Positions 1-6,186 are shown, counted from the stretch's first letter. The stretch is DNA of 6,900 bases from Deinococcus malanensis (GCF_014647655.1 NZ_BMPP01000047.1:1-6900), one strand, 5' to 3'. The notes: generated by a model from the sequence alone, not told the origin. Numbers and translations are program-made.

Positions 1-140
1 GTGGCACCAGGATTACAACCAGGTTCGTCCGCACAGCTCTCTGGACAACCACGCACCTCAAACGTTCGCCCGCCTGGAGCGGGCAGGCTGAGTTACGATT
101 CGATTGCAATTGGACTGGACCGACCGAGGGGGGAACCTCA
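1..140 (+). mobile_element. Right end of an IS3-family insertion sequence
   Basis: The transposase tail is followed by about 50 non-coding bases ending in GGGGGGAACCTCA at 128-140. Read from the outside, this end is TGAGGTTCCCCCC, which has the TG start and C-rich run typical of IS3-family terminal inverted repeats. I therefore place the right boundary near 140. The left end lies outside the window, so neither the partner repeat nor a target duplication can be checked. The boundary is inferred and the family is well supported. Confidence 0.55.
2..91 (+). CDS. IS3-family transposase (OrfB), C-terminal fragment
   Basis: This is the 3' end of a gene that begins outside the window. The frame starting at base 2 reads 29 residues, WHQDYNQVRPHSSLDNHAPQ and then TFARLERAG, and stops at TGA 89-91. 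The pattern W..DYN..RPHSSL....P..F is the hallmark C-terminus of the DDE integrase-type transposase (OrfB) of IS3-family insertion sequences, just after the catalytic glutamate, which is not in view. The protein cuts and joins the ends of its own element. Only the tail is visible, so I cannot say whether the gene is intact upstream. The family call is firm despite the short length; the subgroup is unknown. Confidence 0.85.
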   Translation, partial: WHQDYNQVRPHSSLDNHAPQTFARLERAG

Positions 141-302
141 GCACCACGTCGCACTGCAGGCGTGGGGAAGACGACAAATACCCTTGGGGCCAGCCCAGGG
201 GGACGAGCCCCAAGCGCTGACTTCCCACCACCCAAGGGAAAAGGACACACCGGCGCTACCGATTTACTTGGCAGGTTTGAGACCGCTTAAACACCCCAAG
301 GT
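141..302. other. Stretch without a recognisable gene; nested inverted repeats
   Basis: No protein-like reading frame is recognised here. The rightward open frame across 1-321 has no family-like motifs and overlaps the IS3 transposase in another frame. Short complementary blocks occur: CTTGGGGC at 183-190 with GCCCCAAG at 207-214 (8-bp stem, 16-nt loop), and CCCTTGGG at 181-188 with CCCAAGGG at 231-238. These are competing pairings in GC-rich DNA and I assign no function to them. Confidence 0.35.
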
Positions 303-494
303 TCAGGCAGCCGGTAATTGACTCGCTGCGCGAGGCGGGGTGGCTGCATCCTCCGAGCAGTCATGCTGACGCAGAAACTCAGCCAAGTTGATGTGATCAG
401 CAATGCGTTCAGCAACCTCGGGATCACGCGCTGCACCATCCCTAATTGAAGGGGCTGACTCCTCCATCAAGCGGTGGTCGGCCTGAGGCGGCAC
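303..494 (-). CDS. Possible small hypothetical protein, or frameshifted tail of the gene upstream
   Basis: This 63-residue leftward frame overlaps the 3' end of the neighbouring leftward gene by 53 bases in a different frame. Its middle, RDPEVAERIADHINLAEFLR, looks like a real amphipathic helix rather than random translation. It may be an independent small protein translationally coupled to its neighbour, or the original C-terminus of that neighbour separated by a frameshift near 445-490. The start at 494 has no convincing ribosome binding site. The family is not recognised and the coding call is weak. Confidence 0.25.
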   Translation of the reverse strand: MPPQADHRLMEESAPSIRDGAARDPEVAERIADHINLAEFLRQHDCSEDAATPPRAASQLPAA

Positions 495-861
495 GCAGCG
501 AGTTGATCTGCACGATAATCAGATCAGCTGCCAGTGTTGCGCCCGCAACTGATTGATCCAGTTCGTCTTGTAAGGCTGCCAGGTCTACTGAAGCGTTGGA
601 CCGTGGCGAGTCGCGGTGCCGTGACTCCCCAGTCTGAATCATCTCAACCAGCGCACTGACCGCAGCTGCCACCACTGCAACCTTCTGGTCCAGGCCAGCG
701 ATTGCTTGCTCCTGTCTCATCAGGACGTCACGGGCGGGTTCCGGCAGGAACGCGCGCTGCTGCCAGACTTCGTCGTGGTGCAGGACTTTTGATAAGTGCT
801 TCACCTGGAGGTGGACACGCTCGAGCACCTGCCTGCGGTCCATCAGCGGCTGCAGATCCAT
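442..861 (-). CDS. Hypothetical protein, helical, 139 aa
   Basis: I do not recognise the family. The 139-residue frame is charged and strongly helical. Its N-terminal part (about 1-50) is rich in R, H, L and V. The central segment at about 52-75, with AIAGLDQKVAVVAAAVSALV, has the heptad-like spacing of a short coiled coil. The last third carries another helix, LAALQDELDQSVAGATLAAD. There is no signal peptide, membrane segment or cysteine motif, so a cytoplasmic protein is likely. Upstream of ATG 861 there is no clear Shine-Dalgarno; the ATG at residue 7 is an alternative. The gene is divergent from hicA and separated from it by a long inverted repeat. The protein ends at TAG 442-444, but a second protein-like frame overlapping its tail raises the possibility of a C-terminal frameshift. 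Confidence 0.5.
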   Translation of the reverse strand: MDLQPLMDRRQVLERVHLQVKHLSKVLHHDEVWQQRAFLPEPARDVLMRQEQAIAGLDQKVAVVAAAVSALVEMIQTGESRHRDSPRSNASVDLAALQDELDQSVAGATLAADLIIVQINSLRAASGRPPLDGGVSPFN

Positions 862-938
862 GCGACAGGGTAACAGAAGGTGCGGCCGACATCGTGATCG
901 TCGACTGGCCGGATGGGGCAGTTTGACTGAGTAGACAG

Positions 939-986
939 ATACAGCAGGTCAGGGACGTTCAATCCGACGTCCCTGACCTACTGTAT
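939..986. repeat. Long near-perfect inverted repeat between divergent genes
   Basis: ACAGCAGGTCAGGGACGT at 941-958 faces ACGTCCCTGACCTACTGT at 967-984, with an 8-base loop TCAATCCG. Only one position of 18 mismatches, and pairing extends two more A/T bases outwards. The repeat lies between the leftward 139-aa gene and the rightward hicA. No run of T follows either arm, so it is a poor intrinsic terminator for either strand. It could be an operator for the DNA-binding HicB antitoxin, a factor-dependent terminator, or a relic of a mobile-element end. Confidence 0.75.
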
Positions 987-1036
987 AAATCTCTGCCTCC
1001 TGCCTGGTGTTCTTAAATCTGATAACATATAGGCAT
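985..1036 (+). promoter_or_regulatory. Putative promoter region of hicAB
   Basis: The 60 bases before hicA are clearly more A+T-rich than their surroundings, with TATAAAT at 984-990 and TTAAATCTGATAACATATAG at 1013-1032. TAACAT at 1023-1028 could serve as a -10 element, but no good -35 sits 17 bases upstream. HicB-type antitoxins with a C-terminal helix-turn-helix normally repress their own promoter, and the inverted repeat at 939-986 lies immediately upstream. The exact promoter is uncertain. Confidence 0.3.
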
Positions 1037-1044
1037 GAGAGGAA

Positions 1045-1227
1045 ATGCCTAGGAAGATCCGCCAGTTGATCGCCCAACTCGAAAGCAACGGCTACACGCA
1101 CAAAAGCACCAAAGGAGATCACCGCAAATACGAAAAGGACGGGCAGATCATCATCATCAGCGGAGCCCTCGGAGACGATGCCCAACGCTACCAGGAAAAA
1201 GCAGTCGATAAGGCCACCAGCACATAA
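1045..1227 (+). CDS. hicA: HicA family toxin (mRNA interferase)
   Basis: This is a 60-residue protein of the size and layout of HicA toxins, double-stranded-RNA-binding-fold ribonucleases that cleave mRNA and are neutralised by HicB. The N-terminal helix (MPRKIRQLIAQLESNGY) is followed by the family motif around the catalytic histidine, K23-G24-D25-H26-R27-K28-Y29 (usually KGSH). A beta strand, GQIIIIS, follows, and then the C-terminal helix. The family usually has S or T where D25 sits, a small deviation; H26 is present. The purine-rich GAGAGG at 1037-1042 sits very close to ATG 1045. The next possible upstream ATG (1035) hits a stop after five codons, so 1045 is the start. hicB follows 37 bases downstream with its own strong ribosome binding site, the normal toxin-first order of hicAB operons. 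Confidence 0.88.
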   Translation: MPRKIRQLIAQLESNGYTHKSTKGDHRKYEKDGQIIIISGALGDDAQRYQEKAVDKATST

Positions 1228-1264
1228 AGGAAGGGGCGCAGGCCCATTCCAGAAAGGAGAATCC

Positions 1265-1717
1265 ATGGCATTCCTCACCCTCATCAGCGCCGGACCCAAC
1301 AACTGGAACGCCCTCGTGCCTGACCTCACCTGCATCGTGACCGCAAAAACCCGGGAAGACCTGGTCGAGCGCGCCCGCGAGAGCATCGCCCTGGCCCTGG
1401 AAGACCAGCCCCGCGAGCCCCAGGCACAGGGCCTGCAGGACGTCGATCCGGAGATCCGTGCGGAGCTGCCCACCGACATCGAGGTCGCCCACCTGGACCC
1501 TGCACCGCTCAACCCGGTCAGCGGGGAGATCGAGCGCGCGCTGGGACGGGCTGGCATCAACCAGTCCGAGTTGGCCCGCCGCCTGGGCACCAGCCGCAGC
1601 GCGGTCAGTCGCCTGGTGAACCCCTTCTATTGGGGCCACAGCCTGGACATCCTGCGCCGCGTGGCCGAGGCCGTGGACGCCGACCTGAGCGTGCATCTCA
1701 CCGCCAAAGCGTCCTGA
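1265..1717 (+). CDS. hicB: HicB family antitoxin with C-terminal helix-turn-helix
   Basis: This 150-residue antitoxin of the HicA toxin has two domains. The N-terminal half (about 1-75) is the degenerate RNase H-like HicB fold; F3-LTLIS, W14-NALVPDL and the helix with LVERARESIALALED at about 33-47 match its strand-strand-helix pattern. The C-terminal part (about 85-145) is an XRE/Cro-type helix-turn-helix: INQSELARRLGTSRSAVSRL contains the recognition helix, and ILRRVAEAVDADLSVHL closes the domain. This domain should bind the operon's operator and repress it. The start at 1265 is chosen because AAGGAG at 1254-1259 lies five bases upstream; a longer reading from 1178 would overlap hicA and has no such site. 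The stop codon at 1715-1717 lies directly against, and in frame with, a conjugation-gene remnant. Confidence 0.88.
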   Translation: MAFLTLISAGPNNWNALVPDLTCIVTAKTREDLVERARESIALALEDQPREPQAQGLQDVDPEIRAELPTDIEVAHLDPAPLNPVSGEIERALGRAGINQSELARRLGTSRSAVSRLVNPFYWGHSLDILRRVAEAVDADLSVHLTAKAS

Positions 1718-2260
1718 GTCAACATCGACCTGGAAGCCTGCTTTAAGCGGCCAACCTTGATTTACGTAGCCGTGAACCAGGAGGACATGCTCGACGGGAG
1801 TGGCACCATCCTGCTGAGGTTGTTCCTCAGGCGGGTTACGGAAGCGATCTTCCGCGTGGCTCGCACGACACCCACCGGGAAACTCCCGCACCCGGCCACA
1901 ATCGCGATGGACGAGCAACCCAGTTACGGCCGCATGAATTACCTGATGCGCCTGACGGGCACCATGCGGTCGTACAACCTGTCCATTCTGTTCGGCATTC
2001 AGAACAACGCTCAGGGCAAGCTGGTCTACGGTTCGGACTACTGGGACGCGATCAGCGAGAACGTCATCAGCCGCCGGATTGCCCTCCCGCGCGGTCTGAC
2101 CGGGTCAGACGCGGAGGACATCGCGCTCGATGGTGGGCTGGAGGAGGGAACCCGGTGGATGGTGTATTGGAGGTCGCTGCCTGAAGCGAAGCTGCTATGG
2201 GCGCACCCGGACCTGCGGGAGGCCTGGCGGACGTATGGGATTGTGGACCGGTACTGGTAA
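1718..2260 (+). pseudogene. VirD4/TraG-type conjugative coupling protein, C-terminal remnant
   Basis: The 180 codons from just after the hicB stop to TAA 2258-2260 read as the C-terminal part of a type IV coupling protein, the ring-shaped inner-membrane ATPase that feeds plasmid DNA to the conjugation pore. Diagnostic stretches are PTLIYVAVN (a strand before the Walker B block), TIAMDEQPSYGRM (Walker B with the DE pair) and TMRSYNLSILFGIQNNAQGK plus LVYG, the equivalent of the R-S-x-G-I...Q....QL...YG motif. A run of the ISRRIAL type follows. The Walker A motif, the membrane segments and several hundred N-terminal residues are missing. Homology begins before any start codon: VNIDLEACFKRPT at 1718-1756 precedes the first possible start, TTG 1757. 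The gene is therefore truncated, and any product from 1757 (167 aa) would lack ATPase function. Confidence 0.75.
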
Positions 2261-2269
2261 GGTGCCTGA

Positions 2270-2734
2270 ATGTCTGAATCTGGCGAGTCGCTGGCCCCTG
2301 AGGCCTTCGATGATCTCCTCAAGGAAATTCGTGTGCTGCTTTCAGGTTCCCAAGTGCTCTCAGCGTTTCTCGTGACGCTCCCGTTCAGCAGCGGTTTTGC
2401 TCGACTCGACGTCATGGAAAGGAACATTTATGCCGCAACTTTCCTCTCGGCACTGCTGAGCCTCGTTCTCTTCGCGACACCTGCGGCCTACCACCGCCTG
2501 GTGTGGCCGATTCCGAACCGGCGTCAGTTCAAGCAAATGGGGACGCGAATGGTGATCGTGGGCCTTGTTCCTTTGTCGATGTCTCTGATTCTAGGGTCCC
2601 ATCTGGTCTTGAATGAGGTGCTCGGGGACAGAAAGACGAACATATTGACAGCTGGCGTTGCGGCCGCGATCGGCCTGTTGTGGTGGGTGTGGCCGCTGGT
2701 TCAGCGAGCACTTCTTCACGGGTTCGGGAGATGA
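2270..2734 (+). CDS. DUF6328-type four-helix membrane protein
   Basis: This is a 154-residue integral membrane protein of unknown function that matches my memory of the DUF6328 family. A soluble N-terminus (1-27) with the family-like LLKEIRVLLSGSQVLSAFLV leads into four hydrophobic segments at about 28-43, 53-75, 92-115 and 124-147. After the second helix comes the ATPAAYHRLVWP motif, typical of these proteins. Many positively charged residues between helices two and three (NRRQFKQMGTR) suggest that this loop is cytoplasmic. The start at ATG 2270 is supported by AAGGTG at 2259-2264, which overlaps the TAA of the coupling-protein remnant 9 bases away. It may therefore be transcribed from promoters upstream of hicAB. 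Length is normal for the family and no damage is visible. Confidence 0.75.
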   Translation: MSESGESLAPEAFDDLLKEIRVLLSGSQVLSAFLVTLPFSSGFARLDVMERNIYAATFLSALLSLVLFATPAAYHRLVWPIPNRRQFKQMGTRMVIVGLVPLSMSLILGSHLVLNEVLGDRKTNILTAGVAAAIGLLWWVWPLVQRALLHGFGR

Positions 2735-2838
2735 GGAAGCACCCTTCACTCCGTAGCTTTCACACATGCATTCGCTCCATATGCACGCCGAATACCTCCA
2801 CCAGGTTTCATCGGCAGTTCATCCCGGACGCCTCAAGA

Positions 2839-2982
2839 CCTGTTGCGCAGTAGCAGGCTCAATTCGAAAAGTGCCTTTCCCGAGGGCAAAAATCGCCTTT
2901 ATTTGAACCGAGCTCAAATCAGTATGCTTTTGCTCGTTCCGGACGCAGTTTTTGGAGTCGAACCTCCCTACTGCGCAACAGG
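2839..2982. mobile_element. MITE-like element with 15-bp perfect terminal inverted repeats
   Basis: CCTGTTGCGCAGTAG at 2839-2853 is repeated exactly in inverse at 2968-2982. Beyond the perfect part the arms continue imperfectly: AGGCTCAATTCGAAAA on the left against AGGTTCGACTCCAAAA on the right, mostly transition differences, giving terminal repeats of roughly 32 bp. The 144-bp element contains no plausible gene. The hexamer CCTCAA occurs just outside both ends (2831-2836 and 2984-2989) and could be a target duplication, but it is offset by one or two bases from the repeat ends. The right end extended outward (GAGGGCCTGTTGCGCAG) matches 16 of 17 bases at 6491-6507, suggesting mobilisation by a resident insertion sequence. 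Alternatively it is the joined ends of a deleted IS. Confidence 0.7.
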
Positions 2983-3011
2983 CCCTCAATCTCATGCAGC
3001 TCTGAACGGAG

Positions 3012-3471
3012 TTACTCAGGTACTTTCTTTACGGTATAAGTCAATTCCGTGAGTTGCTCGACGGGAACGGTGGTGTACCAGCGCTCCTGGTACTCCTCTT
3101 TCATGTCGTGCTGTGCAGCGAATGTTGTGTCGTCAGTGATGATGTGCGCCTGTCGCGTGCCGTCTTTGATGTGCACCCAGACCGAATGGCCCAGCCAGCG
3201 CGCGTGTGCCCTGCGTTCGAAGACACTTGAGCAACTGCCGCGGCGTAACGCCAGGCGAGTCCGCCCGTCTCCGAGAGAAACCCGCTCGACAATGTCTTCC
3301 TCTGGGAATGTGCAGGAAGGATCAAGGTCGTCAATGTCCGTCGCGTGCCGTTACCAGGGTCACCTGGGCCTGCGCACCCAGCTCAGGTTCTTTGGCTTCA
3401 CAGTGCACTGCGGCCAGACCCGGCCGGAGGAGGGCGGATGTTCGTCGTCTGGCGTGCGCGTCTGTGCGTGA
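3012..3471 (-). pseudogene. Frameshifted gene for an unknown protein
   Basis: The leftward frame from 3350 to TAA 3012-3014 reads as a convincing polar protein tail of about 112 codons. It contains CTFPEEDIVERVSLGDGRTR, HARWLGHSVWVHIKDGTRQA and QHDMKEEYQERWYTTVPVEQ, and ends LTYTVKKVPE. It has no early start codon and meets TAA at 3351-3353. The adjacent frame (3471 to about 3340) carries an equally protein-like stretch, AAVHCEAKEPELGAQAQVTL, then VTARD. Joining the two frames at about 3336-3346 by removing one base gives a continuous sequence running on to DIDDLDPSC. The simplest reading is one gene broken by a one-base insertion. Upstream of 3471 the N-terminus cannot be recovered; the hydrophobic ALLRPGLAAVHC may be a decayed lipoprotein or export signal. 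The family is not recognised. A sequencing error is an alternative to true decay. Confidence 0.6.
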
Positions 3472-4017
3472 TCAACTTGTGTGATGGTCCTCATGCTGGG
3501 TAGGAGGGCTTTGGTCTCGTGCCCCGAAGCGGGGCAGTACGGACTGGTGAGCTGCGTCATCCGGAGCAAAACCGGCAGTGTGCGCTCCAGCTTTCTCCGG
3601 AGGCAGACGAAGCGGCCTGTACGCCAGGACCCTGACCCCGGCCGTGTTACGAAGGCACCTTTTCAACGCTTGCGCGTTACCCGGCGCACTTCCGGCTGCC
3701 GTCCACATGTGCATGCCAGAGGTGTTCTCAGATGAAGAGGAGGGGCGCGGCATCCATGTTCAGTGTGCGGGCGCGCGCGCAACCCATTCCTGAAGCCGCG
3801 GGCAATTCCGCAAAGGAAGGTGCTGCCCTGCTACTGGGCCACCCCTGCCGCTCCTCTGATTGATCATGCCAAAGCCCGCTTGCTGTCTAGAACGGGAGCA
3901 TGGTATGGTCGCTTAGACCTCTGATCCACGTTCTGACCGCCTCAGGAACGTTCTGACCATCGCGACCCTTGTTGCTCCCGGTGACCAGGCCGAAAATCTT
4001 TCATTATCGCCTGTGTG
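3472..4017. other. Gene-poor stretch, probably decayed DNA
   Basis: Several short open frames exist on both strands, but none shows recognisable motifs, a ribosome binding site or consistent coding texture. The leftward frame across about 3500-3650 (PVLLRMTQLTSPYCPASGHE) looks faintly protein-like and could be more of the broken neighbour. There is a GC-alternating run of five GC units at 3771-3780. I see no RNA gene here. Confidence 0.4.
3928..3958. repeat. Tandem 11-bp direct repeat with 20-bp spacing
   Basis: ACGTTCTGACC occurs at 3928-3938 and again at 3948-3958. The 20-bp period is close to two turns of the DNA helix, so a regulator could bind both copies on one face. It lies downstream of the leftward 181-aa secreted protein and just past a weak promoter-like sequence (TTGCTG at 3881-3886, TATGGT at 3905-3910, 18-bp spacer). 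No rightward gene follows, so a regulatory role is speculative. Confidence 0.35.
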
Positions 4018-4563
4018 TCAGGGATTGTGTTTCCGCCACGCCAGCACCAGATGGCGGGACTGCTCTCGGCCCAGTGCTCCCAGGAACTGTTCGAACGACT
4101 GTTTCGTGCGTGCCTCGGAGTGAATGTCATTCAGCACGGAAGCGTAATGAATCTTCGTCCTGGCACCTCTCTGCGCTGCTGCGGTCACGGCGGAAGACCC
4201 GACCGTGACGCGCAGTGAGTAGGAGTAGGCAGGGTCCCCGAACCCCTGGTAGTTCTTCGGATTGAGGTAACGCACGTCCGTCAGGAGCTGCGTGTAAGCC
4301 AGATTCTTCTGGCACGCGGTGCGTGTTTCATATGGCACGCCGGCGTGCTTGAGCGCTGAGGTCAGGGTCGTATGCAAGGTGTTTTTCAGCGTTCTGGCTT
4401 TGTGCTGCCGCGCTGCGGGGATGTCATGAAAGCGCAGCTGGACTGAGGAAGAATCCAGGCACAGCCGGGCGCCTCGCAGGTCAGCCCCAGAGCCCGCACC
4501 GTGTGCCAGCGCCAGTGTGCCCAGCGTCAGGACCAGCAGGGGAACCACCCGGAGCGTATCCAT
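4018..4563 (-). CDS. Hypothetical secreted protein, 181 aa
   Basis: The N-terminus is a classic signal peptide: M1-D-T-L-R5, a hydrophobic core VVPLLVLTLGTLALA, and an A-x-A type cleavage site around A18-L-A20 or A23. The mature protein of about 160 residues has exactly two cysteines (C35 in ARLCLDSSS and C84 in TRTACQKN), which could form a disulfide outside the cytoplasm. It has a basic helix (KARTLKNTLHTTLTSALKHA, about 55-74), followed by mixed segments such as YLNPKNYQGFGDPAYSYSLR and a basic C-terminus. I do not recognise a family. ATG 4563 lacks a Shine-Dalgarno, but TATCAT sits six bases before it, suggesting a leaderless message. The gene is intact and followed by decayed DNA. It lies downstream of the beta-propeller lipoprotein on the same strand, with a 228-bp gap. 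Confidence 0.7.
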   Translation of the reverse strand: MDTLRVVPLLVLTLGTLALAHGAGSGADLRGARLCLDSSSVQLRFHDIPAARQHKARTLKNTLHTTLTSALKHAGVPYETRTACQKNLAYTQLLTDVRYLNPKNYQGFGDPAYSYSLRVTVGSSAVTAAAQRGARTKIHYASVLNDIHSEARTKQSFEQFLGALGREQSRHLVLAWRKHNP

Positions 4564-4569
4564 GGTCCG

Positions 4570-4575
4570 ATGATA
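4570..4575 (-). promoter_or_regulatory. Possible leaderless -10 element for the secreted protein gene
   Basis: On the minus strand TATCAT (five of six matches to TATAAT) is followed by six bases, CGGACC, and then the ATG at 4563. This spacing places transcription start at or beside the A of the start codon. Leaderless genes with such a TANNNT box are common in Deinococcus and actinobacteria. No good -35 element is visible, and the gene lacks a Shine-Dalgarno, which fits leaderless translation. Confidence 0.35.
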
Positions 4576-4672
4576 CGGTGCCTGAACCCTCTACTCTGCG
4601 CAAAATCGGGTCACCCTCAGTGGGCTGGGTGTGGGGACGCTGTCTCTACCGTACCGAGCAAGCGGGAAAGCA

Positions 4673-4702
4673 GCAAGGAAGAAGTGCAACGCTCTTCCTT
4701 GC
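4673..4702. terminator. Hairpin downstream of the lipoprotein gene, possible terminator
   Basis: GCAAGGAAGA at 4673-4682 pairs perfectly with TCTTCCTTGC at 4693-4702 across a 10-base loop. The hairpin lies 90 bases beyond the stop of the leftward lipoprotein gene and before the next leftward gene. On the minus strand the following bases have only a short T run (GCTTTCCC); on the plus strand CACTTTTG follows. It may end transcription of the lipoprotein gene, but the weak U-tract keeps this uncertain. Confidence 0.4.
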
Positions 4703-4791
4703 CACTTTTGACCTCCAGAGAGAAGTCGGGCCATCAATACGTTGGATCTGGACGTCCCATCGCATTGCAGTTCACCTCGGTCCCCTTTCGG

Positions 4792-6186
4792 TTACTCCTG
4801 CAGGGGGCTCAGGTACCGCAGGCGAATGCCGTGCGGGTCGGCAGCCACGCCGGGTCGGGTATTGGGGAGGTGGGCAATGCTCTGGAGTTGTCCTTTCTTC
4901 CCGCCCTCCGTGACCTGAATGACCCCAATGCCGGGCGTGTTGCCGTAAGCAGCGTGGGCACCCGACTGCGGCGTCGGCCCGCGCAGGGTGACGAACATTC
5001 GGTTTCCGCTCGGCGACAGGTCGAAAATGTCGGGCGCAGGGTCACTGCTGAGCGGACCAGCCAACGAGAACTGTCCCACGACTTGATCTGTAGCGGTCTC
5101 TATGACGGTGACGTCGTTCTGAATGCGGTCGTTGATCCACATGTATCGCTTGTGCTTGGTCAGGGCGACGCCGTGCGAGTCCAGGTCGAGCGGCTGCGTC
5201 GATTGCCGGGAATAGACCACCCGAGGTGCCGGCGTGTTGGGTGGCGTGCCGTCCAGACTAAAGCTGTTCATGTTGAACGCGTAAAGGTCGTGGCCACTCA
5301 GGCGGCCGGGGAGCGAGCCGCTGTTGACGTACATCTTGTCGCCGACTTCAGCAGCGCCGCAGCCGGTCCAGATGACGGAGCGGTCGTACTCGGCCACGAT
5401 GCGCATCGGGGTGGTGTTGTGGTCGAGCACGAACATTCCACCCCCGCGTAGAGTGACGAACGTGTAGCGGTTGGCGGCGTCCACCCGGGGACAGATCGGC
5501 GCGTTGTCGTTGCGCAGCGGCGTCGTGCACGCTCCGCCGGCGGGTGTGGTGCAGTTCGCCAGGTCGAAGCTCGTCTCCACCTGGTACTCGTTCTTGGCAT
5601 AGTCTGTGGCGATGCGGTGGAGCTTGCGGCCGTTCTGGTCTGCAACGATGGCGTGCTTCTGGTCCGGTGTCGGCCAGATGGCATGCGCCTGGGTACCGAC
5701 GTCAATACACTTCACTGGGGCGCGAGTGGCAGCATCGAAGAACACGACGTGTCCGGTGGCCACGAATGACACGAGGGCGTGCGTGTTGCCGCTGGGGCCG
5801 GTGTTGTAGTCGCCGCCATTGAAGGTGATCATGTGCGGGCGCACGGGAGCAGTACCGGTTTGCTCGAGGCACAGGTCGCGCACTTCACTGCCGAGGTCGA
5901 TCACCGTGCGCACGGCAGTTCCAGCATGCGCTTCGAGCTCGCTGCCCGCATGGATGTACAGCAGGCCGCCACCTTCACGGTTTTCTCTCGAGTCCTGCTG
6001 ATCGAGGGTCCACACTTCATAGGACTCGGTGGTGGTCTCGAGGCTCCGAAGGCCGACTGAAGCGGACGTACCGGTTTCAGCAGTCGGACCGGTTCCGCAA
6101 CCGTTGAGGAGTGCTCCTGTCAGAAGTACGGATCCGACAAGCGTGAGGCCCGTCCTGCTTTTGCGTGCCATGTGCTTCGTGAACAT
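4792..6186 (-). CDS. Lipoprotein with YncE/YVTN-like beta-propeller fold
   Basis: This is a 464-residue exported protein. The N-terminus has basic residues (K4 to R11), a hydrophobic stretch LTLVGSVLLTGALL and the lipobox L27-N-G-C30, so it should be cut before C30 and lipid-anchored. The rest reads as repeated propeller blades: WPTPDQKHAIVADQNGRKLH (171-190), the THALVSFVATGHVVFFDAAT region (about 135-154), TFVTLRGGGMFVLDHNTTP (about 242-260), MWINDRIQNDVTVIETATDQ (349-368) and LSPSGNRMFVTLRGP (about 390-404). The S/TPDG-like and YVTN-like turns are typical of the YncE/lactonase-like superfamily. Mature cysteines at 106, 160, 212, 220, 232 and 276 could form disulfides. No catalytic motif is visible; a binding or scaffold role is likely but unproven. 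The start at ATG 6186 follows GAGGGG six bases upstream; longer readings to 6249 add an unlikely N-terminus. Confidence 0.8.
   Translation of the reverse strand: MFTKHMARKSRTGLTLVGSVLLTGALLNGCGTGPTAETGTSASVGLRSLETTTESYEVWTLDQQDSRENREGGGLLYIHAGSELEAHAGTAVRTVIDLGSEVRDLCLEQTGTAPVRPHMITFNGGDYNTGPSGNTHALVSFVATGHVVFFDAATRAPVKCIDVGTQAHAIWPTPDQKHAIVADQNGRKLHRIATDYAKNEYQVETSFDLANCTTPAGGACTTPLRNDNAPICPRVDAANRYTFVTLRGGGMFVLDHNTTPMRIVAEYDRSVIWTGCGAAEVGDKMYVNSGSLPGRLSGHDLYAFNMNSFSLDGTPPNTPAPRVVYSRQSTQPLDLDSHGVALTKHKRYMWINDRIQNDVTVIETATDQVVGQFSLAGPLSSDPAPDIFDLSPSGNRMFVTLRGPTPQSGAHAAYGNTPGIGVIQVTEGGKKGQLQSIAHLPNTRPGVAADPHGIRLRYLSPLQE

Noticed and set aside
1..321. 106-codon rightward frame from base 1
   Set aside because: The frame from base 2 clearly encodes an IS3 transposase tail, and the remainder of the frame from base 1 has no protein-like features.
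1157..1918. Long leftward open frame across hicA and hicB
   Set aside because: It lies antisense to two well-supported genes and runs through into the coupling-protein remnant. Its translation shows no motifs.
2949..2975. tRNA-like T-arm (GGAGGTTCGACTCC on the minus strand)
   Set aside because: No acceptor, D or anticodon arms can be folded around it, and the sequence is explained as the inner part of a MITE terminal repeat.
3049..3484. Rightward open frames over the frameshifted gene
   Set aside because: Their composition is rich in Ser, Arg and Cys with no motif, whereas the opposite strand gives coherent protein sequence.
3771..3780. Alternating GC run as a functional Z-DNA site
   Set aside because: Five GC units are not unusual in GC-rich DNA, and nothing nearby suggests a role.
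4501..5451. Long rightward open frame opposite the lipoprotein gene
   Set aside because: The leftward frame has a lipobox, ribosome binding site and propeller-like repeats. The rightward translation has no family features and is a GC-rich antisense shadow.
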